This document shows, piece by piece, positions 36,058-46,685 of a stretch of DNA of 64,000 bases. The first letter of the stretch is position 1. Each line of letters opens with the position of its first letter. The notes beneath the pieces are model-generated. The model was given only the letters and a program-made list of their open reading frames with translations. It was not told the origin of the DNA and made no database searches. This DNA is from Burkholderia cepacia GG4 (GTDB taxonomy: Bacteria > Pseudomonadota > Gammaproteobacteria > Burkholderiales > Burkholderiaceae): NCBI RefSeq assembly GCF_000292915.1, contig NC_018514.1, forward strand, positions 1,984,001-2,048,000, in the 5' to 3' direction. Position numbers and translations under genes: made by a program.

Positions 36058-36104
36058 ATCCGGAAAGTGCGATTGCGGCGGCGCAATATCCACTTTCGGC
36101 GGAT
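36058..36104. promoter_or_regulatory. Long imperfect inverted repeat between andAc and andR
   Basis: The left arm ATCCGGAAAGTGCGATTGC (36058-36076) faces a right arm (36083-36104) that contains GCAAT, CACTTTC and CGGAT, complementary to ATTGC, GAAAGTG and ATCCG with short unpaired stretches. It lies in the 212-base gap between the divergent andAc operon and the regulator gene and is a candidate AndR site. Confidence 0.5.
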
Positions 36105-36198
36105 TTCTGCGCTAGCATGGCGGCACACACGACCTGCGCACGATCGCGACCCATTCATCGGATCGAAGCGCGCGTCGCTCATACAAAGGCTGAGGCCC

Positions 36199-37158
36199 AT
36201 GTCCCCAACGTCGTTCGAGCCGCTCGCGCTGCGCGCGCACCGGCTGTTCGAATCCCGCGATCTCGACGAGACGCGCGAGCGGATCTCGCGCGTGATGCAG
36301 CCGCATGCGCTGTTGCCGAACGGCCGCACGCACGGTGCGTCGCACATGGATTTCGTCAGGCTCGGCGGGCTCGGGATCGGCACGATCGCATTCGGCGACG
36401 CGATGCGCGTACGGGTCGACGCGGTCGACGGCTACTACCTGCTGATGTTCTGCCTGTCCGGCCAGGCCGAGGTACGCGCGATGGGGCGGCAGCTCGGTGT
36501 CGACGGCCAGACCGGCGTGCTGTGCGCGCCCGGGGAACCCTTCGACGCCGTGCTGTCGGCCGATTGCGAGCAGTTCGTGCTGCGCATCGACGCGGCCACG
36601 GTCGGCGCGCTGACGGGCGACCCGCGCGCGACGCTCGATCCCGTGCTGCACGTCAGCGACGCCGCGCTCGCCGCGTGGCGCCAGCAACTGATGCTCGTCG
36701 CACGCTCGCCCGAACTGCTCGAGCGCGCGAACGCGAACCCGCGTGTCGCGTCGCAGCTCGAGCACCTGCTGATCGACCTGCTGATCGAGGGCCACCCGCC
36801 GTCGGTACTGCACGCGTCACATCGCGATCCAGCGCCGGGCTTCGTGCGGCGCGCGCAGGAGTTCGTGAACGCGCACTACGCGCAGCCGCTGCAACTCGCC
36901 GATATCGTCCAGGCCGCCAACGTGCCGGAACGGACGCTGCGCGACGCCTTCCTGCAGTTCCGCGGTCTGAGCCCGATGCAATACCTGCGCGCGACGCGGC
37001 TCGACCATGCGCGGGAGTTGCTGCGCGGGTCGGTGTCCGAGCGACGGATCGCCGATATCGCGCTCGATTGCGGGTTTACCCACCTCGGACGGTTCGCGAT
37101 CGCGTATCGGGAGAAGTTCGGCGAATCGCCGTCGGAAACGCTCGACGCGAAGCGATAG
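36199..37158 (+). CDS. andR: AraC/XylS-type activator of the and operon
   Basis: 319 residues. The C-terminal ~100 residues hold the AraC double helix-turn-helix ([22 protein letters not shown]-type [42 protein letters not shown]). The N-terminal ~200 residues form a cupin-like effector domain of the AraC-binding-like type. Divergent from andAc. In Burkholderia cepacia the homologue activates andA genes with anthranilate. An earlier in-frame start at 36067 overlaps the inverted repeat and is not used. Confidence 0.92.
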   Translation: MSPTSFEPLALRAHRLFESRDLDETRERISRVMQPHALLPNGRTHGASHMDFVRLGGLGIGTIAFGDAMRVRVDAVDGYYLLMFCLSGQAEVRAMGRQLGVDGQTGVLCAPGEPFDAVLSADCEQFVLRIDAATVGALTGDPRATLDPVLHVSDAALAAWRQQLMLVARSPELLERANANPRVASQLEHLLIDLLIEGHPPSVLHASHRDPAPGFVRRAQEFVNAHYAQPLQLADIVQAANVPERTLRDAFLQFRGLSPMQYLRATRLDHARELLRGSVSERRIADIALDCGFTHLGRFAIAYREKFGESPSETLDAKR

Positions 37159-37310
37159 CGACGCATTCGCTGGCGCGACCTGAAGCCTGCGACCTGTACG
37201 ACCGGCGCGGGCCTGCATCGCCGGACGTGACATTGCGACGCCTTCTCCGCATTCACCGGCGCACGCCAAAACAGACCGTTAGTTGCGATGCTCGAGAGCA
37301 ACGACACCCA

Positions 37311-38201
37311 TCAGGCCGCCGCCCCGATCATCTCCCGCGCAATCGCGCAGAATGCGACCGTCGCGGCGCTTTCGCCGTGCAGCCGGCGGCTCATGATGAT
37401 CGGCGACGTCGCCATGGGTTCCGGGAGCCGTCGATAGACGACGCCCTTCACGCGCACGCCCTCCACGCTTTCCGGCACCAGCGACACACCCACCTGCGCG
37501 GCGACGAGCCCGAGCGCCGTCTGCAGTTCGCGCACCTCGTGCACGGCCGCCGGCACGAGCGCGCCGTCGCGCAGCGCCGACAGCTGCTGATCCGCGAAGC
37601 TCGGCCGCGGCGTGCTCGGATAGACGATCAGCGTCTCGTTCGCGATGTCCGCAAGCGTCAGCGGCCGGTCCGGAGCGGCGAGCGGATGCCCGACCGGCAG
37701 CGCCGCGATCAGCTTTTCCTCGATCAGCGCCTCGCGCACGAGCTGGTCGTCGTCGAAGCGCAGGCGGCCGAACCCGACGTCGATCCGCCCACCCTTCAGT
37801 GCGCCGAGCTGTTCGAGCGTGAACATTTCGATCAGCGACAGCTCGACGTCCGGCTGCGCCTCGCGAAACGCGCGAATCACGTCCGGCAGCGCGCCATAGA
37901 GCGTCGACGGCACGAAGCCGATCACGATCCGTTTCGACAACTGCGCGAGCCGCCGCGTCAGCGGGCCGAGCTCGTCGGCCTGTTCGACGACGCGCGTCGC
38001 CTGCGCATAGAACACGCGGCCCGCGTCGGTCAGTTTCAGCGGCCGTGCGCCGCGCTCGAACAACGGCAACCCGACCTCGTCCTCGATCGCCTGGAGCTGG
38101 CGGCTCAGCGGCGGCTGCGTCATGTGCAGCCGCTCCGCGGCCCGCGTGATGTTCATTTCCTCCGCGACGGCGATGAAGTACCGGAGCTGGCGCAATTCCA
38201 T
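37311..38201 (-). CDS. catR: LysR-type regulator of the cat operon
   Basis: 296 residues. An N-terminal winged helix (MELRQLRYFIAVAEEMNITRAAERLHMTQPPLSRQLQAIE, given here only as its start and end: MELRQLRY ... SRQLQAIE) and a periplasmic-binding-like effector domain of the CatR/BenM type. It is divergent from catB with a 91-base gap and should activate catBAC with cis,cis-muconate. The ATG at 38201 is the start of homology; a long in-frame extension reaching 38516 crosses the promoter and catB and is rejected. Confidence 0.92.
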   Translation of the reverse strand: MELRQLRYFIAVAEEMNITRAAERLHMTQPPLSRQLQAIEDEVGLPLFERGARPLKLTDAGRVFYAQATRVVEQADELGPLTRRLAQLSKRIVIGFVPSTLYGALPDVIRAFREAQPDVELSLIEMFTLEQLGALKGGRIDVGFGRLRFDDDQLVREALIEEKLIAALPVGHPLAAPDRPLTLADIANETLIVYPSTPRPSFADQQLSALRDGALVPAAVHEVRELQTALGLVAAQVGVSLVPESVEGVRVKGVVYRRLPEPMATSPIIMSRRLHGESAATVAFCAIAREMIGAAA

Positions 38202-38239
38202 TTCATGCCTCAAAGGTATGGAAGTAGTCGGAAAGAGTG

Positions 38240-38270
38240 TTGGACGACGCCGGGCGGGAATTCCTACCAT
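38240..38270 (+). promoter_or_regulatory. Possible catB promoter
   Basis: TTGGAC (38240-38245) and TACCAT (38265-38270) are 19 bases apart, a weak promoter as expected for one that needs the LysR activator CatR. It lies 22 bases before the catB start. Confidence 0.35.
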
Positions 38271-38292
38271 GTGCACCAACAGGAGGAATCGC

Positions 38293-39426
38293 ATGATAGC
38301 AACTACCGCCACCATCGAACGCATCGAGACGCTGCTCGTCGACGTGCCGACGATCCGGCCCCACAAACTGTCGGTCGCGACGATGAATTGCCAGACCCTC
38401 GTGCTAGTCCGCGTTCGATGCACGGACGGTATCGAAGGCGTCGGCGAAGCGACCACGATCGGCGGTCTCGCGTACGGCGAGGAGAGCCCCGAGAGCATCA
38501 AGGTCAACATCGACACCTATTTCGCGCCGCTGCTGCAAGGCATGGACGCAACCCGCCCCGGTGCCGCGATGGCCCGTGCGCGCAAGCTGTTCCAGGGCAA
38601 CCGGTTCGCGAAGTGCGCGCTCGAGACCGCACTGTTCGACGCGCAGGCGCGCCGCCTCGGCGTGCCGCTGTCCGAACTATTCGGCGGTCGCACGACCGAC
38701 GCGGTCGACGTCGCATGGACGCTCGCGAGCGGCGACACGCAGCGCGACATCGCGGAGGCCGAGGCGATGCTCGAAGCACGCCGCCATCGCGCATTCAAGC
38801 TGAAGATCGGATCGAACGCGGTCGACGACGACGTCGCACACGTGATCGCGATCAAGCGCGCGCTCGGCGAGCGCGGCGACGTGCGCGTCGACGTGAACCA
38901 GGCATGGACCGAAACCGATGCGATCCGGGCCGGCGCCCGACTCGCCGATGCCGGCGTGAGCCTCGTCGAGCAGCCGATCGCCGCGACCAACCGCGCGGGG
39001 CTCAAACGTCTCACACAGCTCGCGCAGATTCCGATCATGGCCGACGAAGCGCTGCACGGCCCCGTCGATGCGTTCGCGCTCGCGCAGGACCGCGCGGCCG
39101 ACGTGTTCGCGGTGAAGATCGCGCAGTCGGGCGGCCTGCTCGGCGCGGCGAGCGTCGCATCGATCGCGTCGGCAGCCGGCATCGACCTGTACGGCGGCAC
39201 GATGCTCGAAGGCGCGGCCGGCACGATGGCGTCCGCGCAACTGTTCAGCACGTTCGGCTCGCTGAAATGGGGCACCGAGCTGTTCGGCCCGCTGCTGCTC
39301 ACCGAGGAAATCCTCGTCGAGCCGCTGCGCTACCAGGATTTCAAGCTGCACCTGCCGGCGACGCCCGGCCTCGGCATCACCTTCGACTGGGCCCGCATCG
39401 AACGGATGCGACGCGACGCCCGCTGA
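38293..39426 (+). CDS. catB: Muconate cycloisomerase
   Basis: 377 residues, enolase superfamily. Seen: the acid-base Lys pair in FKLKIGSN, the metal-ligand region VDVNQAW, SLVEQPI and MADEALHG, and Lys of the second catalytic position in VFAVKIAQSGG. It converts cis,cis-muconate to muconolactone using Mn2+. A perfect AGGAGG site lies six bases before the ATG. First gene of catBAC. Confidence 0.96.
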   Translation: MIATTATIERIETLLVDVPTIRPHKLSVATMNCQTLVLVRVRCTDGIEGVGEATTIGGLAYGEESPESIKVNIDTYFAPLLQGMDATRPGAAMARARKLFQGNRFAKCALETALFDAQARRLGVPLSELFGGRTTDAVDVAWTLASGDTQRDIAEAEAMLEARRHRAFKLKIGSNAVDDDVAHVIAIKRALGERGDVRVDVNQAWTETDAIRAGARLADAGVSLVEQPIAATNRAGLKRLTQLAQIPIMADEALHGPVDAFALAQDRAADVFAVKIAQSGGLLGAASVASIASAAGIDLYGGTMLEGAAGTMASAQLFSTFGSLKWGTELFGPLLLTEEILVEPLRYQDFKLHLPATPGLGITFDWARIERMRRDAR

Positions 39427-39457
39427 CCCCACACGACAACCGAAACCGGAGACACAG

Positions 39458-40360
39458 ATGAACAAGCCAGCCATCGACGCACTGCTGAAGACCTTCGACG
39501 ATGCCGCGGAACAGCCCGGCAACCCGCGCGTGCGCGCGATCGTCAACCGGATCGTGAAGGACATCTGCTACACGATCGAGGACTTCGACGTGCAGCCCAG
39601 CGAGTTCTGGACCGCGCTCAACTACCTGAACGAAGCCGGCCGGGAATTCGGGCTGATCGCCGCGGGCCTCGGCCTCGAGCGCTTCCTCGACGTGCGGATG
39701 GACGAGGCCGAGGAGAAGGCCGGCTTCCAGGGCGGCACGCCGCGCACGATCGAAGGGCCGCTGTATGTCGCGGGCGCGCCGGAATCGGTCGGCCATGCGC
39801 GTCTCGACGACGGCACCGATCCGGGCCAGACGCTGATCATGCGCGGCCAGGTGCTCGGGCAGGACGGCGCGCCGATCGCGAATGCGCTCGTCGAGGTGTG
39901 GCACGCGAACCATCTGGGCAACTACTCGTACTTCGATCAATCGCAGCCGGCGTTCAACCTGCGCCGCTCGATCCGCACCGATGCCGACGGCCGCTACAGC
40001 TTCCGCAGCGTGCTGCCGGTGGGCTACAGCGTGCCGCCGGGCAGCAAGACCGAGCAGCTGCTCGACCAGCTCGGCCGCCATGGCCACCGTCCGGCGCACA
40101 TCCACTTCTTCGTTTCCGCGGACGGATATCGTAAGCTGACGACGCAGATCAACATCGAAGGCGATCCGCACATCTGGGACGACTTCGCATTCGCGACCCG
40201 CGAAGGGCTGATCCCGCAGGTCAAGCAGGCCGAGGGCGCGCAAGGCAAGCCGTATGGCATCGACGGGCAGTTCGCGCTGATCGACTTCGATTTCTCGCTG
40301 CTCAAGGAGAAACAGGACGTGCCGGCGAGCGAAGTCGAGCGGGCGCGTGCGCAGGCCTGA
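39458..40360 (+). CDS. catA: Catechol 1,2-dioxygenase
   Basis: 300 residues, intradiol dioxygenase with non-heme Fe(III). The four ligands are recognisable: Tyr in LGNYSYFDQS, Tyr in PVGYSVPPG, and His-x-His in RPAHIHFFVS. The N-terminal ~100 residues form the helical dimerisation domain typical of catechol dioxygenases. It opens catechol to cis,cis-muconate. It follows catB by 31 bases with a GGAGAC site. Confidence 0.96.
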   Translation: MNKPAIDALLKTFDDAAEQPGNPRVRAIVNRIVKDICYTIEDFDVQPSEFWTALNYLNEAGREFGLIAAGLGLERFLDVRMDEAEEKAGFQGGTPRTIEGPLYVAGAPESVGHARLDDGTDPGQTLIMRGQVLGQDGAPIANALVEVWHANHLGNYSYFDQSQPAFNLRRSIRTDADGRYSFRSVLPVGYSVPPGSKTEQLLDQLGRHGHRPAHIHFFVSADGYRKLTTQINIEGDPHIWDDFAFATREGLIPQVKQAEGAQGKPYGIDGQFALIDFDFSLLKEKQDVPASEVERARAQA

Positions 40361-40403
40361 GCGGCCCTCCCGTTCGACGAATCGATAACGCAAGGAGCAC
40401 AGG

Positions 40404-40694
40404 ATGCTGTTTCATGTGGAAATGACCGTCCGTCTGCCGGCGGACATGGATCCGGTCAAGGCGGCGACGCTGAAGGCCGAAGAGAAGGCGATGTGCCAGC
40501 GCCTGATGAACGAAGGGATCTGGCGGCACCTGTGGCGGATCGCGGGGCAGTATGCGAACGTCAGCATCTTCGACGTCGAGAGCGTGCAGCAGCTGCATGA
40601 CCTGTTGAGTCAGCTGCCGTTGTTTCCGTATATGGAGATGGAAGTGCGGGCGCTGTGCCGGCATCCTTCTTCGGTGCGGGAGGATGATCGGTAA
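40404..40694 (+). CDS. catC: Muconolactone delta-isomerase
   Basis: 96 residues, the standard length. Typical segments are MLFHVEMTVRLPADMD at the start, LWRIAGQYANVSIFDV in the middle and LPLFPYMEMEVRALCRHPS at the end. It isomerises muconolactone to the beta-ketoadipate enol-lactone. It follows catA by 43 bases with an AAGGAG site and ends before a strong terminator. The next enzyme (enol-lactone hydrolase) is not in this window. Confidence 0.96.
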   Translation: MLFHVEMTVRLPADMDPVKAATLKAEEKAMCQRLMNEGIWRHLWRIAGQYANVSIFDVESVQQLHDLLSQLPLFPYMEMEVRALCRHPSSVREDDR

Positions 40695-40738
40695 GTGGGT
40701 GTGAAGCGCGCCGTTACCGAACGGCCGCGCGAAGCCCG

Positions 40739-40783
40739 ACACGGGCGGCCGGCGATGTTCTCGCCGGTCGCCCGTGTTGCTTT
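40739..40783 (+). terminator. Strong hairpin terminator after catC
   Basis: ACACGGGCGGCCGGCGA (40739-40755) pairs with a complementary arm at 40761-40777 over 17 pairs (one G-T) around the 5-base loop TGTTC, followed by TGCTTTG. It lies between catC and the convergent quinone reductase gene and could serve both. Confidence 0.75.
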
Positions 40784-40833
40784 GCAGCTCCTGGCTTCAG
40801 GTATCGCCACGCATCATGATGATGTCGCGGCGA

Positions 40834-41619
40834 TCACCGCTCGCGCGCCAGATGCGCCGCAAACCCCACCTGCTCCGGTGCGATCTCCGCCTTCAGCGTC
40901 AGCGCCGGAATGTCGTAGTCGCCCGCGTTCTGCCGGCGGAACGGAATCGGCTGCGCGGTCGACAGTTCGTCCAGACGCTTGCCGAGCGCCGCACGCGTTT
41001 CATCGAAACGCGCGTCGTCCATCCGGTGCGTCCGGTAGATCACGAACGGCGGCAGCACATCGAACCCCGGGTAATACAGAATCCCGTGCTGGATCGGGAA
41101 CAGCACGTCGTCGATCGGTCCGTTGATGCCGCGCGCGCTGTAGTGCGACTCCCAGCCGCCGGTTGTGACGATCACCATCGCGCGCTTGCCCGCGAACGAG
41201 CCTTCGCCGTAACGGTCGCCCCAGTGCTGGTCGGAATGCTCGCCGACGCCGTACGCAAAACCATACGCATACACACGCTCGACCCAGCCCTTCATGATCG
41301 CCGGCATCGAGAACCACCACAGCGGAAACTGCAGGATCACCGCATCGGCCCACTTCAGCTTTTCCTGTTCGCGCGCGATGTCGTCGCGCTGCGTGCCCGT
41401 CTCGAACGCATGCTTCGAATCGAGCGCGGGATCGAAGCGCGCATCGGGGGCGCGACCGGTTACATCACTCGCATCGAACGCGGCCTTCCAGTTCATCGCA
41501 TACAGATCGGTCACCTGCACGGCATGACCCGCCGCTTCGAGATGCTCGACCGCGAAGTCCCGCAACGCACCGTTCAGCGAGCGCGGCTCGGGATGGGCAT
41601 AGACGATCAGCACATTCAT
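40834..41619 (-). CDS. Flavodoxin-fold NAD(P)H:quinone oxidoreductase (NQO1/MdaB/KefF type)
   Basis: 261 residues. The flavodoxin-2 fold is evident from MNVLIVYAHPEPRSLNGAL, the FMN/FAD region LQFPLWWFSMPAIMKGWVERV and VTTGGWESHYS. Such enzymes reduce quinones by two electrons and so avoid semiquinone radicals. Two ATG codons lie two apart; the one at 41619 has GGAG eight bases ahead, while that at 41625 is too close. It is divergent from a LysR regulator that probably controls it. Confidence 0.88.
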   Translation of the reverse strand: MNVLIVYAHPEPRSLNGALRDFAVEHLEAAGHAVQVTDLYAMNWKAAFDASDVTGRAPDARFDPALDSKHAFETGTQRDDIAREQEKLKWADAVILQFPLWWFSMPAIMKGWVERVYAYGFAYGVGEHSDQHWGDRYGEGSFAGKRAMVIVTTGGWESHYSARGINGPIDDVLFPIQHGILYYPGFDVLPPFVIYRTHRMDDARFDETRAALGKRLDELSTAQPIPFRRQNAGDYDIPALTLKAEIAPEQVGFAAHLARER

Positions 41620-41672
41620 GTTCATTGCTCCGGTGATTGAATGACTGCAGGATGCCGTCGCCGAAGGTATAT

Positions 41673-41687
41673 TGGAAATGAATTCCA
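41673..41687. promoter_or_regulatory. LysR-type operator candidate
   Basis: TGGAA-N5-TTCCA forms a near-palindrome in the gap between the quinone reductase and its divergent LysR gene; a further TTCCA half-site lies at 41692-41696. Spacing and position fit a LysR recognition site. Confidence 0.5.
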
Positions 41688-41705
41688 GATATTCCAGGTA
41701 TAGCG

Positions 41706-42599
41706 ATGAACAATCTCAGGCGACTGGATCTGAACCTGCTGGTCACGCTCGACGTGCTGCTCGCCGAGCACAACGTCACGCGGGCAGCGGAAAAGCTGAA
41801 CCTGTCGCAACCGTCGGTCAGCGTGCAGTTGCAGAAACTGCGCGACCTGTTCGGCGATCCGCTGCTGCTGCCCGGGCCGCGCGGGATGCGGCCGACCGCG
41901 CGCGCGGAAACGCTGCGCGAGCCGCTGCGGGACGCACTCGAAGCGGTCGAACGCGCGGTGCTGACGGCCACGCCGTTCGATCCGGCGACCGCGACGAATA
42001 CGTGGCGCGTGGCCGCGACCGACTATGGCGAATCGACGATCGTCCTGCCCGCGCTGAACGCGCTGCGCTCGGCCGCCCCCGCTACGCGGCTCGCCGTCGT
42101 CGAACTCGTGCCGCCCCGCATCGAGCAGGACGCGGAGCGAAGCGGCATCGACCTGGCGTTCCATACGACCGAAGGTTCGCCGGAAGGCATGCGGCGCCTG
42201 CCGCTGTTCGTCGAGCGCTACGTGCTGGTCGGTCGCGCCGGTCATCCGAAGCTGAAGCGGCGCCCCACGCTCGCGCAGTTCGGCGCGCTGGAACACGTGA
42301 TCGTGTCGCCCGACGGCGGCGGCTTCTTCGGCGTGACGGACGAAGCGCTCGCAAAAGCGGGCGCCGCACGACGTGTCGTGCTGTCCGTGCCACATTTCCT
42401 GTTCGTGATGTCGGCCGTCGCCAGTACCGACCTCGTCGCGATGCTGCCCGAGCGTCTGGTGCGCGGCACGCCCGCGTTGCGCGTCGTGGAAGCGCCGGTC
42501 GACGTGCCGGGCTACGAGATGTCGATGCTTTGGCACGAACGCGTGCATCGCGATCCGGCGCATCGATGGTTGCGCGAGACGATCGCGGCGTCGGTGTAG
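41706..42599 (+). CDS. LysR-family regulator
   Basis: 297 residues. N-terminal helix-turn-helix (RRLDLNLLVTLDVLLAEHN, then AAEKLNLSQPSVSVQLQKL) of the NodD/LinR-like LysR branch, followed by a substrate-binding domain. It is divergent from the quinone reductase across an 86-base gap carrying TGGAA-N5-TTCCA. It probably activates that gene in response to an aromatic or quinone. Confidence 0.88.
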   Translation: MNNLRRLDLNLLVTLDVLLAEHNVTRAAEKLNLSQPSVSVQLQKLRDLFGDPLLLPGPRGMRPTARAETLREPLRDALEAVERAVLTATPFDPATATNTWRVAATDYGESTIVLPALNALRSAAPATRLAVVELVPPRIEQDAERSGIDLAFHTTEGSPEGMRRLPLFVERYVLVGRAGHPKLKRRPTLAQFGALEHVIVSPDGGGFFGVTDEALAKAGAARRVVLSVPHFLFVMSAVASTDLVAMLPERLVRGTPALRVVEAPVDVPGYEMSMLWHERVHRDPAHRWLRETIAASV

Positions 42600-42689
42600 A
42601 ACGCGTGCCGCACGGGTACGGCTGCACGCTGCGCCCCTCGCCTCCGTCCATTCCGGACCGGTCTCGACGCACGCGCGTTCACTCAGGAC

Positions 42690-42723
42690 TTGAAACCGCC
42701 TCGAACACTGTATATATTTACAG
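42690..42723 (+). promoter_or_regulatory. Sigma-70 promoter with a consensus LexA (SOS) box
   Basis: TTGAAA (42690-42695), a 17-base spacer and TATATT (42713-42718) form a near-consensus promoter. The -10 box lies inside CTGTATATATTTACAG (42708-42723), a full match to the LexA consensus CTGT-N8-ACAG. LexA binding would block the promoter. The gene at 42788 begins about 65 bases downstream; a CCGTCA-N4-TGACGG hairpin (42751-42766) lies in its leader. Confidence 0.85.
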
Positions 42724-42787
42724 TGCTTTTTGCACCATTTGACCCGAATTCCGTCACCCATGACGGACGGACTTTTGTGAGGCGACC

Positions 42788-43192
42788 ATGTTCCAGTCAT
42801 CCGCATTCGATACCGAGCAACCCGGCTTCAACCCCGCCCACTTCGAGCGTGCCGCGCAGCGGGCGGTCGTCGATCTGCAGCGTGTCGTCGGCGGCCCCGC
42901 GCAGCGCGCGCTCGGCCTGCGACGCCGCACCCATCCGGCCGCCGTCCGCACGATGAGCTGGCAGGCGCTGCTGAACGTCGAGGAGCTCGCATTCTCGAAC
43001 TCCGGTTTCCTGAGCCGCAACGATCCGACGGTCGTCGACGCGTTCATCCGCCTGCGCGACAGCCGGCTGGTCGCCGCTGACGTCGAAGAGCCGGTCGACT
43101 GGCGTCGCGACGACGACGACCTGCCGGCCGTCTACCTGATCGTCAAGGCCATGCTCGAAGCGGAAGAGGAAGAACGGGCCGAAGCGGCCTGA
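42788..43192 (+). CDS. SOS-controlled protein of unknown function
   Basis: 134 residues, mostly helical, with no signal peptide and no membrane helix. I recognise no family. It has a basic patch (LGLRRRTHPAAVR, ~43-55) and an acidic tail (DWRRDDDDLP and LEAEEEERAEAA). A clear GAGG site precedes the ATG. Its only promoter carries a consensus LexA box, so it should be made after DNA damage. It stands alone: the upstream gene is a LysR regulator and the downstream FadH gene is convergent. Third-position G/C bias supports real coding. Confidence 0.75.
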   Translation: MFQSSAFDTEQPGFNPAHFERAAQRAVVDLQRVVGGPAQRALGLRRRTHPAAVRTMSWQALLNVEELAFSNSGFLSRNDPTVVDAFIRLRDSRLVAADVEEPVDWRRDDDDLPAVYLIVKAMLEAEEEERAEAA

Positions 43193-43383
43193 CGCGCGCC
43201 GGCCGGTTGCGGATCGCGGTCTGCCGGGATGCGCGTCGCCCCATCGCGTGGCGACGCGGTACGTGCGCTCCGCTGGTATCCCGTGCCAGCGAACCGGGCC
43301 ATCGGACGAAACGTCGCGAGCCGTCGCGCAGGCAAGCCACCGCCGCGCGACGAACGCCGCACCGAAGTCCGCATGGCGGCCTG

Positions 43384-45444
<2,061 letters not shown>

Positions 45445-45466
45445 TCATCGTAGGCCGCGCGCCGCC

Positions 45467-45495
45467 TTGAACGTGAGGGGGCAAACAGCCATAAT
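45467..45495 (+). promoter_or_regulatory. Promoter of the AraC-type regulator
   Basis: TTGAAC (45467-45472), a 17-base spacer and CATAAT (45490-45495) lie 34 bases before the ATG at 45529. Confidence 0.6.
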
Positions 45496-45528
45496 GCTTG
45501 TCATTTCCGGCCAAAAAGACATACCCCC

Positions 45529-46575
45529 ATGCCACGCAAGGACCACCTCGGGCTGCGCCGGCCGACGATTCCGGTCGCCTATACGCGCCTGCTGCTGCAG
45601 GCGCTGGCCGCGCGCGGCGTCGATCTGGCCGCGGTGCGCGCGGGCACCGGGCTGCGCGACGCGGTGTTGGCCGAACCGGACGCGCGCATCGCGCCGACGC
45701 AATGGGGCCGGCTCGTGCTCAACGCGATCGAGATCGGCGGCGATCCGGGCATCGGGCTCGCGTTCGGGTTGCTGCTGAAGCCGACCGTGCACGGCTTCCT
45801 CGGCTATGCAACGCTGACCGCCCTGGACATCCGCGACGCATTGGTCGTCACGCAGCGCTACTTCCGGATGCGCAACCGTCAATATCGGCTGACCTATGCG
45901 GAGGACGAACACGGCGCGACGCTCGAGTTGCACGGCGTGCAGGCGAGTCCCGTGCTGCAGCATCACGTGATGTTCGAGTTCGTGCTGACGGGGCTCGCAC
46001 AAAACATCTCGCAGTGGTCCGGGCGCGCGTCGCCGCCGATCGCGCTGCGCTTCACGTGGCCGGAACCCGGTTACTTCGTGCGTTATCGCGATCAGCTGCC
46101 GCCGGTCGAATTCGGCTGCGCGGCAAATGCGCTGTGGATCGCGCGCGACGTGCTCGACTGGCCGCTGCCGCTCGCCGACGAAGTCGCGCACCGGCAGGCG
46201 CTCGTGCAGGTCGAGCGCGAGTACGCGCAGGTGCGCCAGGAGGAAGGCGATCTCGTCGAGCGCGTGCGCGCGGAACTGGCGAGAAAGGCCGGCGACTATC
46301 CAGGCCCGGAGGCGCTCGCGGACGCGCTACTCGTTTCAACGCGCACGTTGCGGCGCCGGCTGGAAGGAGCCGGGGCAAGCTATCGCCAACTGCTCGACGA
46401 AGCGCGGTTTCGCGACGCGAAGCAACTGCTGTCGGCATCGGACCTCGACCTGAAGACGATCGCCGAGCGACTGCAATTCACCGACCCGGCGAATTTCACG
46501 CGGGCGTTCCGAAGGTGGGCCGGGCAGACGCCGAGCGCGTATCGGGAGGCCGCGGCAGGAACCGCGCACGAATAA
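45529..46575 (+). CDS. AraC-family regulator (OruR/ArgR-like with N-terminal helical domain)
   Basis: 348 residues. The C-terminal helix-turn-helix region is clear (ALADALLVSTRTLRRRLE; SYRQLLDEARFRDAKQLL; IAERLQFTDPANFTRAFRRW). The N-terminal ~200 residues match the arabinose-binding-like domain found in OruR-type regulators (VAYTRLLLQALAARGVD start). It is divergent from fadH and may regulate it, but OruR-type regulators control many catabolic genes. Effector unknown. Confidence 0.88.
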   Translation: MPRKDHLGLRRPTIPVAYTRLLLQALAARGVDLAAVRAGTGLRDAVLAEPDARIAPTQWGRLVLNAIEIGGDPGIGLAFGLLLKPTVHGFLGYATLTALDIRDALVVTQRYFRMRNRQYRLTYAEDEHGATLELHGVQASPVLQHHVMFEFVLTGLAQNISQWSGRASPPIALRFTWPEPGYFVRYRDQLPPVEFGCAANALWIARDVLDWPLPLADEVAHRQALVQVEREYAQVRQEEGDLVERVRAELARKAGDYPGPEALADALLVSTRTLRRRLEGAGASYRQLLDEARFRDAKQLLSASDLDLKTIAERLQFTDPANFTRAFRRWAGQTPSAYREAAAGTAHE

Positions 46576-46685
46576 CGGGAAAACGCGGGCGGCGCCATAC
46601 CGCCATACGCGTGGCCCGCATTTCATTTTCATCGGTATGATGAATGGCACGCCAACGCGATACGGGCCGACGCCCGCTTCCAGCC

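Noticed and set aside
37311..38516. Longer CatR starting at 38516
   Set aside because: The extension crosses the catB coding region and the shared promoter; MELRQLRY at 38201 is the normal LysR start.
35892..39461. A 1189-codon open frame across the and-cat boundary
   Set aside because: It passes through andR, catR and catB in other frames; long chance frames are common at this GC content, and its translation is Arg/Ala-rich with no family pattern.
43232..43258. Hairpin CGCGTCGCC/GGCGACGCG as terminator between the SOS gene and fadH
   Set aside because: The stem is perfect but no T-tract follows on either strand, so I do not list it as a terminator.
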